DNA of 64,000 bases from Trichomonas vaginalis G3 (lineage: Eukaryota; Parabasalia; Trichomonadida; Trichomonadidae). Under the pieces are notes generated by a model. That model did not search any database and had not been told where the DNA came from. It saw only the letters and a program-made list of their open reading frames with translations. Of the stretch, positions 35,865-44,747 are shown piece by piece; within the stretch, counting starts at the first letter, position 1, and each line of letters begins with the position of its first letter. Location of the stretch: contig NC_067207.1 of NCBI RefSeq assembly GCF_026262505.1, positions 27,248,082 to 27,312,081 on the forward strand, given 5' to 3'. The position numbers and the translations under genes were made by a program.

Positions 35865-38183
35865 TTATATGTCATAATAGAACCCACGTGGACCAAGCTT
35901 TACTTTCTTCCTGACTGAGTTTTTAACTCTTCTTTTTCCTTCATTGCCACTACTTTCACTAGATGAAGTTAGTTCATCGTAAATGTTTTGTTGAGACTTC
36001 ATCGTCAATGTTTTGTAAAGTTCTTCTTCGTAAATGTTTTGTAAAGTTCTTCTTCGTAAATGTTTTGTTGAGACTTTGTCATGAACTTCTTCGTAAATGT
36101 TTTGTTGAGACTTTGTCATGAACTTCTTCGTAAATGTTTTGTAAAGTTCTTCTTCGTAAATGTTTTGTTGAGACTTCTTCGTCAATGTTTTGTTGAGACT
36201 TCATCGTCAATGTTTTGTAAAGTTCTTCTTCGTAAATGTTTTGTAAAGTTCTTCTTCGTCAATGTTTTGTAAAGACTTTGTCATGAACTTCTTCGTCAAT
36301 GTTTTGTAAAGTTCTTCATCGTCAATGTTTTGTAAAGTTCTTCTTCGTAAATGTTTTGTAAAGTTCTTCTTCGTAAATGTTTTGTTGAGACTTCTTCGTC
36401 AATGTTTTGTAAAGTTCTTCATCGTCAATGTTTTGTAAAGTTCTTCTTCGTAAATGTTTTGTAAAGTTCTTCTTCGTAAATGTTTTGTAAAGACTTTGTC
36501 ATGAACTTCTTCGTCAATGTTTTGTTGAGACTTCTTCGTCAATGTTTTGTAAAGTTCTTCTTCGTAAATGTTTTGTAAAGACTTTGTCATGAACTTCTTC
36601 GTAAATGTTTTGTAAAGTTCTTCTTCGTAAATGTTTTGTAAAGACTTCTTCGTCAATGTTTTGTTGAGACTTCTTCGTCAATGTTTTGTTGAGACTTTGT
36701 CATGAACTTCTTCGTCAATGTTTTGTAAAGTTCTTCTTCGTAAATGTTTTGTAAAGACTTCTTCGTAAATGTTTTGTTGAGACTTCATCGTCAATGTTTT
36801 GTTGAGACTTCATCGTCAATGTTTTGTAAAGACTTTGTCATGAACTTCTTCATCTAATTTCTCATGAACTTCATCGTCAATGTTTTGTCATGACTTCTTC
36901 ATCTAATTTCTCATGAACTTTCTTGTCTATGTTTTGTCAAGTTCTTCATCGTCAATGTTTTGTTGAGACTTCATCGTAAATGTTTTAGGTAGTCCTGGTG
37001 CAGGTGCTTCTCTTGGAGGGTTTGGTGGTATATAAGTTCCATCTGCAGCGTAATGTCCTATCTGACTTTTCGTTCTTAAGAAAGCATTTACTAGGTCTGT
37101 TTTGGTCTGTTGTAACTCTTTTTCTTGACTTTCCACAACAGTTGCTCTAACGGCGTCATAGGCACTTTGAACTTCCTGTCTCGTTGCTGCATCTGTTATT
37201 TTCGTCATATTTTGTGCTACTTCTTTTAACTCTTTGTCGAAACCTTCAGACTTCAGTTTCTTTCCAGATGAGAAGTCGTTCACTTGTTTCACCTTACTAT
37301 GAAGAGCTTCGAAGGCGTTCTTAAAGTCAGCATTTGTTAAAGCTTCATTTGAACTGTCTTCATCCGCTTGTATTTTTGTCCTTATTGACCCTATAAGCTG
37401 AGCTGCTTTAGCGTTGGCTTGGGCATCTAACCAGTCATTGTTAGCTTTTATATATTCTGCGCTTTTCATTGCCTTTTGCATAGCCGCGTCGTCATTTTTA
37501 CTTTCTTGTGCTAAGTTTTCATACTGTACGGTTTGGTTTTGCAACTGTAAAAGTTTTTCTGCCTTTACATTTGCTTCAACTTCTTTTTTATACTCATCGC
37601 TATCCATATATGTCTTCAGGGCTTTTTGTTTTATCTCTTCATCTTTCAGTACTTTATATTGAGTAGTATGGTTTTTCAAATTTATGACATCTTGTTCCAT
37701 TTTTGCTACTTCTGCTGCTTTTTCTGACACTTTTTTCGCATATTCCTCTGTACTTAGTTCTTTCAGTTGTTCTTCTTTCTTCTTTTTCTCTACGTTTAAC
37801 TCATTGAGTTTCTTTGTGTGTCTGTCGTATTCTAGTTTCTTTTCGTTTTCACCTATTTGCTTCTGTATGTCTATGTTTGACTTTTTGACATCTGATATTT
37901 GATTTTTGAGTGAACTCAAATTCATTTGACTTTGAGGGTTATAGGCTGTTCCGTCTGCAGCTCCACCATAGCCTGCCATTTTCGCTAAAAGTGCCGCTCT
38001 TAAACCTCCACTCTGTGCACCAAAAACTCGGTTTAAAAGCATAGGATTGCTTGACATTTGTTGCAACATAGTGGGGTCATTCATTATTTGTTGTTGCAAC
38101 TGTTGTTGTGGTGTTAGTTTTACTATTGGATGTTTCAATGCTCTCTTCCTCTTACGTATATTCTTACGTATCCTACGTGGCAT
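35865..38183 (-). pseudogene. Coiled-coil core-like protein split by a minisatellite
   Basis: The frame 38183-36927 (418 residues) starts with a very basic PRRIRKNIRKRKRALKH segment, then a Gln/Met-rich stretch and a ~280-residue coiled coil, ending YIPPNPPREAPAPGLPK before repeat-encoded residues. The apparent lost C-terminus (SSSESSGNEGKRRVKNSVRKK, ending GPRGFYYDI) lies ~900 bp away at 35865-35975 in the same orientation. Between them sit ~35 short repeats whose lengths are not all multiples of three. Role inferred: DNA-binding or scaffolding virion protein. Confidence 0.65.
35975..36985. repeat. Minisatellite of ~35 TTCTTCGTAAATGTTTTG units
   Basis: Units of 25-26 bp, plus 37 bp variants containing TTTGTCATGAAC, each with CTTC(T/A)TCGT(A/C)AATGTTTTGT and then AAAG or TGAGAC. 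The units read through as short frames (QNIYEEELYKT) on the minus strand. The same motif occurs singly elsewhere in element B (e.g. ~25,068-25,086, ~25,197-25,215, ~26,640, ~26,770-26,815), so it may have spread from dispersed copies. Confidence 0.9.
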
Positions 38184-38184
38184 T

Positions 38185-38400
38185 TTAAGTGAAGTTAAAA
38201 AGAGGCTTTTGACAGATGTTTATATGACACTTTCTCCGGTTTATAGGACCTCTCTCATATTCTATCTCATCATATCTAAAATCATAGTCATGTATGTCCT
38301 CTAACCATCTCATAACAGTTTCCAAACCACTTTTATCGGATGTAAAGTAAAAACATGGATGGTTATGTAAAACGTCTAAAGTTTCTAAAGAGTCTCTCAA
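38185..38400 (-). pseudogene. 3' fragment of the adenine methyltransferase at the right end
   Basis: The reverse strand matches residues ~202-262 of the methylase at 14696-15514 (RDSLETLDVLHNHPCFYF, GLETVMRWLEDIHDY, ERGPINRRKCH) almost exactly. The join to the terminal repeat is at ACTTTGAGA, which occurs both at the inner edge of the left repeat (14636) and in the methylase (15293). A template switch or gene conversion at this microhomology explains the fragment. Confidence 0.85.
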
Positions 38401-38661
38401 AGTATACTTCCTTGAACGCCCGTAACTTTTCTGTAGCGACGATAGACCCTTACTTGTCCGGACATAGTTATACTATTTTGAGTCCTCTACCGAAAAGTCA
38501 ACGACAACGACTTTCAAAAATTTTTAGGGCTAGAAGGCACGAAGTGCCTGGGAAGCCCCCTTCACCCAAAAAAAAACCTCATTTTATACTTCATTGTATA
38601 CTAAACATCTTCAGGGGCTAGAGGGCACGAAGTGCCTGGAGGCCCCACTCCTTCTTTTTTT
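38398..38661. repeat. Right terminal inverted repeat of element B
   Basis: Reverse complement of the left repeat with few differences, again with two GGCACTTCGTGCC hairpins, then a T-run up to 38665. Confidence 0.9.
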
Positions 38662-38665
38662 TTTT

Positions 38666-38670
38666 AATAT
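38666..38670. repeat. Candidate target-site duplication, right copy
   Basis: AATAT after the T-run, matching 14362-14366; low complexity limits certainty. Confidence 0.45.
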
Positions 38671-39628
38671 TATATAAAAAGTCTCTTTAATATCTATATT
38701 TCATATTTTTATCGATTTTTAAAGTTTTTGCGAAAAGTATTCAATTATTTTTGCTATTTGGTCGGGTAAATGTCAGATTTGCGACATTTTCTGATATGAT
38801 ATTCAGATTCTACGTTGATAATAATGCATATAGAACCCTCTTGCTATTGTGTCAAAATTGCGAAACCGATAGCAAAAATATCTCGCAATATCAAAATTGA
38901 GATATTGAGTGAATTATGCATTATAGAGATTAAAAATCTGATTTGTGAAAACATCTCATCAGTTTCTAGCTAATTCAAAAATCTTTACTATCTTATTCGA
39001 TTAAAATGAAAAGGGAATAGTTTCATTATGTTTTAAATGACAGCCTTATAATATAATCATAGTTTTCGCTCAATATGCAGCATTTTTTTTTCGAAATCTA
39101 TGGTCAATATCCTAAATACTGATTGCTTTGCATTCATATCTCTTACATTTTCTATACCCACATCAATATTCATTGCTATTCCTATCTTTTTCATTTTTGT
39201 TTGTTTCTCATAATTTCTCAAAAAACATGATAACTTGATATTTGTAAATATCATACTTTATAACGTAAATAAGAACTTGACCTATTAAGAAAAGCAGTAA
39301 TGAAAAGAAAATCTGAAATTCATAAAAATTACAAGTTTCTGATGACAATTAGTTTAATTAAACCAGGTACAAGATTATATAATTGTATTTTCTATCCAAT
39401 TATCCATATAATATCTTATCCAGAAAAAATAACTTGATCAATACCAAATGATTTTTTAACTAGTAAATAAAGTATTTTCTTTACACACACATTGTATATC
39501 ATAGTTTTTTTTGGTTTCGCAAAACATCCAAAAACAAATATGCTATAAAAGTGACAATTTTAGCAAAACGAAACCCTTAATTGCTGTTTCATATATTCAT
39601 CAATATTCTGAATAAAATGTGAAATTTT
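38671..39628. other. Host intergenic DNA before ankyrin gene 1
   Basis: No gene supported. The last ~40 bases (TTTCATATATTCATCAATAT, GAATAAAATGTGAAATTTT) are identical to those before ankyrin gene 2 (44,706-44,747). AAAACGAAACCC at ~39,566 is the inverse of a motif on the left flank of element B (~14,225). Confidence 0.6.
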
Positions 39629-42600
39629 ATGAGTTCGAATTTAAATTTTCCACCGTTTTTTAAAAAGCAAAAAATGGTAATAATTCAACTAAAGAATCAT
39701 ATGTTGGAACGAGTCCATGGTTTCAAAATGAATGAAAGTGTTATGTTAAATGTAAACAATGTTGAAATACAAATAAATAAATACTTCGCTGTTGCATTTT
39801 CACAAATGATTTATAATACTTATGTATTAGATAATAACACACTAAAGATTGATATCGAAACGAAAGTAGAATCACAAGAAGCATATGAAGTTTTGAAAGA
39901 GATATTACAATATAATAAAACAGAATTTGAATGCAATGATACGATATCGAAAGATCTTTTCTACATCGGAAATAAACTCGGAATACAAGAACTGATTGAT
40001 CCATATAAAACACAGGTTATTGACAAAATGGTTCTCGACAAAAATAACTGTATTCAATTACTCGATATTTATTTTGATATTTGTTCTGAGAGTAAAATAT
40101 CAGAATGTGTTGATTTCATTTCTTCTCATTTCTACGAGATTGATCAAGATGATCTAAAATCAATTTCGAAGAAACTCGGATTTGATATCATTCAAAGTAT
40201 TTTTAATAATGATAAACTACTCATCAAAGATGAGGATTCTATAGCAAATTTCATATTCTCTCTCATGAACGAAAATGAAATTTTCTCACCACTCGTTGAA
40301 TGCATTCATTTCGAATTTTGCAGTGAACAAGTAATCAATAAAAATCTTGTCATTAGTGATGAAAACAACTATTTCAATATTATCAAATCTCTTCATGATT
40401 CATTATTGAGATCAAGAAATAACAAACACGATCACAATCGTTATTTCATTCCAAGCGATAATCAAGATGTTTACAAATATCTTGATGAACTTTCAAGAAA
40501 AGGAGATCAAACTTTATTTGAAACAGCAATTGAAGAAATAATCAATAAAAATGATGATGAAATTCGTAATAATATCTTATTCGAATCATGCGAAAAAGGA
40601 AATCTTAAACTCGTTAAATCTCTAATTGAGCATGGCTGCGATAAAGAAGTTCAAAACGAAAATAATCAGACTCCACTCATTTGGGCATCATTTACTGGTC
40701 ATCTTGAAGTTGTTCAATATCTTATCTCTAATGGAGCTGATAAAGAAGCAAAGGATAATGATGGAAATACTCCACTCCATTTATCATCATTTAATGGTCA
40801 TCTTGAGGTTGTTCAATATCTTATCTCTAATGGAGCTGATAAAGATGCAAAGAATAATAATGGAAATACTCCACTCCATTTATCATCATTTAATGGTCAT
40901 CTTGAGGTTGTTCAATATCTTGTCTCTAATGGAGCTGATAAAGAAGCAAAGGATAATGATGGATATACTCCACTCATTTGGGCATCATATTTTGGTGAAC
41001 TTGAGGTTGTTCAATATCTTATCTCTAATGGAGCTGATAAAGAAGCAAAGGATGATTATGGATATACTCCACTCATTAATGCATCAGAAAATGGTGAACT
41101 TGAAGTTGTTCAATATCTTATCTCTAATGGAGCTGATAAAGAAGCAAAGGATAATGATGGATATACTCCACTCATTAATGCATCAGAAAATGGTTATCTT
41201 GAAGTTGTTCAATATCTTATCTCTAATGGAGCTGATAAAGAAGCAAAGGATAATGATGGAAGTACTCCACTCATTAATGCATCACAAAATGGTCATCTTG
41301 AAGTTGTTCAATATCTTGTCTCTAATGGAGCTGATAAAGAAGTAAAGAATAATGATGGATATTCTCCACTCATTTATGCATCAAGATATGGTCATCTTGA
41401 AGTTGTTCAATATCTTATCTCTAATGGAGCTGATAAAGAAGCAAAGGATAATGATGGATATACTCCACTCATTTATGCATCAAGATATGGTCATCTTGAA
41501 GTTGTTCAATATCTTGTCTCTAATGGAGCTAATAAAGAAGCAAAGAATAATTGCGGAAATACTCCACTCATTTGGGCAGCAATTAATGTTCATCTTGAGG
41601 TTGTTCAATATCTTGTCTCTAATGGAGCTGATAAAGAAGCAAAGGGTAATATTGGATATACTCCACTCATTTATGCATCAGAAAAAGGTAAACTTGAAGT
41701 TGTTCAATATCTTGTCTCTAATGGAGCTGATAAAGAAGCAAAGGATAATGATGGATATACTCCACTCATTTATGCATCAGAAAATGGTCATCTTGAGGTT
41801 GTTCAATATCTTATCTCTAATGGAGCTGATAAAGAAGCAAAGGATAATGATGGACATACTCCACTCATTTGGGCATCAAGATATGGTAATCTCGAAATTG
41901 TTCAATATCTTATCTCTAATGGAGCTGATAAAGAAGCAAAGAATAAAGATGGAAATACTCCACTCCATTTATCATCAAAATATGGTCATCTTGAAGTTGT
42001 TCAATATCTTATCTCTAATGGAGCTGATAAAGAAGCAAAGGATAATGATGGATATACTCCACTCATTAATGCATTATCACGTGGTTATCTTGAAGTTGTT
42101 CAATATCTTATCTCTAATGGAGATGATAAAGAAGCAAAGGATACTGATGGATATACTCCGCTCATTTGTGCATCAGAAAAAGGTAAACTTGAAGTTGTTC
42201 AATATCTTATCTCTAATGGAGCTGATAAAGAAGCAAAGGATAATGATGGACATACTCCACTCATTTGGGCATCAAATAATGGTCATCTTGAAGTTGTTCA
42301 ATATCTTATCTCTAATGGAGCTGATAAAGAAGCAAAGGATAATGATGGATATACTCCACTCATTTGTGCATCAAAATATGGAGAACTTGAAGTTGTTCAA
42401 TATCTTGTCTCTAATGGAGCTGATAAAGAAGCAAAGGATAATGATGGAAATACTCCACTCATTTATGCATCAAATAATGGTCATCTTGAGGTTGTTCAAT
42501 ATCTTATCTCTAATGGAGCTGATAAAGAAGCAAAGGATAAAGATGGAAATACTCCACTCCATTTATCATCATTTAATGGTCATCTTGAAGTTGTTCAATA

Positions 42601-42703
42601 TCTTATCTCTAATGGAGCCGATAAAGAAGCAAAGAATGATGAAGGAAAAACGGCAATGGATCTTGCATCAGATAATGTAAAAAATTATCTAAAATCTTTA
42701 TGA
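39629..42703 (+). CDS. BTB/BACK-like ankyrin-repeat protein, copy 1 (1024 aa)
   Basis: Residues ~15-110 resemble a BTB fold (VMLNVNNVEIQINKYFAVAFS, YEVLKEILQYNKTEF) and ~110-290 a BACK-like helical region. From ~330 there are one divergent and ~20 canonical 33-residue ankyrin repeats (DGYTPLIxASxxGHLEVVQY), closed by a capping repeat TAMDLASDNVKNYLKSL. Trichomonads have huge families of such proteins; BTB plus repeats suggests an adaptor for ubiquitin ligation or binding, but this is inference. Its first ~1.0 kb is almost identical to the gene at 44748. Confidence 0.9.
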   Translation: MSSNLNFPPFFKKQKMVIIQLKNHMLERVHGFKMNESVMLNVNNVEIQINKYFAVAFSQMIYNTYVLDNNTLKIDIETKVESQEAYEVLKEILQYNKTEFECNDTISKDLFYIGNKLGIQELIDPYKTQVIDKMVLDKNNCIQLLDIYFDICSESKISECVDFISSHFYEIDQDDLKSISKKLGFDIIQSIFNNDKLLIKDEDSIANFIFSLMNENEIFSPLVECIHFEFCSEQVINKNLVISDENNYFNIIKSLHDSLLRSRNNKHDHNRYFIPSDNQDVYKYLDELSRKGDQTLFETAIEEIINKNDDEIRNNILFESCEKGNLKLVKSLIEHGCDKEVQNENNQTPLIWASFTGHLEVVQYLISNGADKEAKDNDGNTPLHLSSFNGHLEVVQYLISNGADKDAKNNNGNTPLHLSSFNGHLEVVQYLVSNGADKEAKDNDGYTPLIWASYFGELEVVQYLISNGADKEAKDDYGYTPLINASENGELEVVQYLISNGADKEAKDNDGYTPLINASENGYLEVVQYLISNGADKEAKDNDGSTPLINASQNGHLEVVQYLVSNGADKEVKNNDGYSPLIYASRYGHLEVVQYLISNGADKEAKDNDGYTPLIYASRYGHLEVVQYLVSNGANKEAKNNCGNTPLIWAAINVHLEVVQYLVSNGADKEAKGNIGYTPLIYASEKGKLEVVQYLVSNGADKEAKDNDGYTPLIYASENGHLEVVQYLISNGADKEAKDNDGHTPLIWASRYGNLEIVQYLISNGADKEAKNKDGNTPLHLSSKYGHLEVVQYLISNGADKEAKDNDGYTPLINALSRGYLEVVQYLISNGDDKEAKDTDGYTPLICASEKGKLEVVQYLISNGADKEAKDNDGHTPLIWASNNGHLEVVQYLISNGADKEAKDNDGYTPLICASKYGELEVVQYLVSNGADKEAKDNDGNTPLIYASNNGHLEVVQYLISNGADKEAKDKDGNTPLHLSSFNGHLEVVQYLISNGADKEAKNDEGKTAMDLASDNVKNYLKSL

Positions 42704-42890
42704 AAACTTTAGATTATATTAATGAAACACTTGATAAACATTTTTATTATTATTTTTTCTTTATTTCTTTCTTTATACAAGTGCAAAAAACGCACAAAAA
42801 TATTATTTTATATTTAATCTGGGTATTAGCATAAAGTATCCAAAAAAATGAATGTAAAACCATAAATAAATAAAAAATATAAAGAGAAAT
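42704..42890. other. Short intergenic stretch
   Basis: AT-rich 3' flank of ankyrin gene 1; AAAACTTTAGATTATATTAAT is shared with the 3' flank of gene 2. Confidence 0.5.
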
Positions 42891-44166
42891 TTATGATTGA
42901 AGTTCATTAACTTCTTTATCAAATTTCGTAACTTCTGCCTGGAGATGAGAGATTGTTCTGGCATAATCTGTATTCTTATCAACAGTTGAATGTTTGTAAT
43001 GAGGATGATTATTCTGATAATTTTGTTGAATTCTGTCATTATGAGTTTCCAAATATAATTGTTGGTATTTTTTGGCAAATTTTCTTTTGTTCTGAAGCTT
43101 TCTTTTTGCTTTGGCTGTAATTCTTTTCGAACTCTTGAAATTTCATCTTTGATAATATATCCAAATTCTCTGCAAAATTCAAATTCGGCATCAAGTTCAT
43201 CATTGAGAGAAGAAAGTTTTGCTGCTGTAGAATTTTCTTCGTTAAGAGATTTTAGACATATAAATATCAGGAGTCTTTGCTTCTCCAATCTCTTCTGACG
43301 CAATTGAAGACGTGTAAATTATTTATTCTTATTCTTATTCTTATTGTCCTTTTAGTCTTAGAAATTTGTGTCTTCTTACTCTTCTTCCTATTCCATGTAG
43401 TCGTCATTGTTGTTCATATTTCTTGCTCAGATTTGGAAAACTTTGATTTGCTGAAAACTTTGAGCGTTGGCTAATCCTTGAGTAAACTGATGAAGAATAC
43501 GACATAGAGTGGTTGACTTCTCATAGCCTTTGGACACGTGATTTATTGTCTTTGTTCTTCTTCATGTGGATTTCTCTAAGTTCTTTGAGATGTTTCATTC
43601 TTTCCATCGATTATGAATCTTCTTCCTCATCATCTTAGTTCATATATTCATCGTAAGGGACAACAATGAAACTTCATCTCATGTTTTGGTTGCTTGAGGA
43701 GAGTTTTTAGGAGAAAAGTCTGATTTGATAAATCAAAATCGTCATAAAACTAGATTTATTCGGCTCCAATGTATTCTAATTGTTGTTTGTAACCAATATC
43801 GGCTGAATATGAGTCATCGTCATTAAGATCAAAGTTTTCTTTATGTTAAGAAAAAAGTTTGCTGCGTTGGAATGTAAATTTGTTATTGATAGGTTATGTA
43901 GAGGCGTTGAGTGCATTAAATATGGATGCATTAGATGCTAGTTTTGCAAATGGATTGAGATGAGCAACACATGTTGTATTTATATCAACAAATGGATAAG
44001 CAATTAGTTTGAAGCATGAAGATTCGCGTATGAAGTGATAAAATGAATTTTGCATGATTGAAGTTATCTTACGATGATAAAAAACGTTTTTCTGATTTGA
44101 TGGGAAGTCTAAGACAAAATTTGAGTTCTTTTGATCAAAATTTGGGATAATAGTCCATTTAGACAA
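42891..44166 (-). pseudogene. Decayed host gene with coiled-coil C-terminus
   Basis: Minus-strand coding-like pieces lie in order: 44166-43894 (PNFDQKNSNFVLDFPSNQK, LIAYPFVDINTTCVAHLNPF), ~43,835-43,752 (ENFDLNDDDSYSADIGYKQQ), ~43,600 (RMKHLKELREIHMKKNKDN), 43303-43090 (SSLNDELDAEFEFCREFGYI) and, after one frameshift near 43,100, a piece reading KKYQQLYLETHNDRIQQNYQ and ending EVNELQS at 42891. Stops and frame changes separate them. Not identifiable; a broken gene between the ankyrin duplicates. Confidence 0.5.
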
Positions 44167-44747
44167 TAATTCTTGGCATTCTATTATAAAAAAGAATAAA
44201 AAATTCTAAAAAGATTTTCGACCTTAAAGGGTTGTAGAAATCAAATCAACAGATTCTGAAACATGGCATATTGGAATAGATTCAAACTCTGAAACTTTGG
44301 AATTACGAGTTTGAAATAATGAAATTACGATTTCATCATCATCATCAACTTCGGAAATTATGATCTTTTTCAAAATTAAGTGTTTCTAACAATTTAACTC
44401 ATGGATTTCATATAGCGAGCGTTATCGATGAGTGAATATGTGAAACAGCCATCGATGACTGAATAAAATGTGAAATTTTATCAGTGAATTGAATGAATCT
44501 TTTTGAAAATTTACACTTTTCCAACGTTTTGTCAGGGGCGTGAAGCGACCTAAAAATGTGGGGAAAGTGTAATTCTCGTGTATATGATTATTTTTGCTTT
44601 TAATGCCGAATAGCATTTGAATCAAAAATAATCGTATGTCTGAGAATTACAAGTTTCTCACAATTTGACTCATGTATTTCATATAACGAGATTTATCGAT
44701 GGCTGTTTCATATATTCATCAATATTCTGAATAAAATGTGAAATTTT
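44167..44747. other. Intergenic DNA with relic of ankyrin-gene 5' sequence
   Basis: 44,456-44,482 (GACTGAATAAAATGTGAAAT) matches the leader of both ankyrin genes but is followed by no ORF, suggesting a third, lost 5' end. No other gene seen. Confidence 0.55.

Larger units (their letters stand above)
14367..38665. mobile_element. Nearly complete Polinton/Maverick, lineage B (~24.3 kb)
   Basis: Bounded by ~255 bp terminal inverted repeats and candidate AATAT target duplications. It carries the diagnostic Polinton set: protein-primed-type DNA polymerase B, rve integrase, FtsK/HerA-type packaging ATPase, major capsid protein, penton-like minor capsid protein, plus an SF3 helicase, adenine methyltransferase, HNH and KilA-N proteins and a phage-like fibre. 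Genes are packed with 16-40 bp between divergent pairs. Polymerase, integrase, ATPase, penton and core-like genes carry frameshifts, so this copy is probably defective although structurally whole. Confidence 0.92.

Noticed and set aside
36081-36656. Short frames in the minisatellite
   Set aside because: Repeat-encoded pieces; only the flanking unique ends look like real protein.
35975-36985. CRISPR-like array
   Set aside because: Units are contiguous with no unique spacers and degenerate lengths; it is a minisatellite in a eukaryotic element.
40626-42680. Long open frames (239 and 442 aa) in another frame of ankyrin gene 1
   Set aside because: They consist of the same 33-codon period read in a shifted frame (LFNILSLMELIKKQRIMM); a by-product of the repeats.
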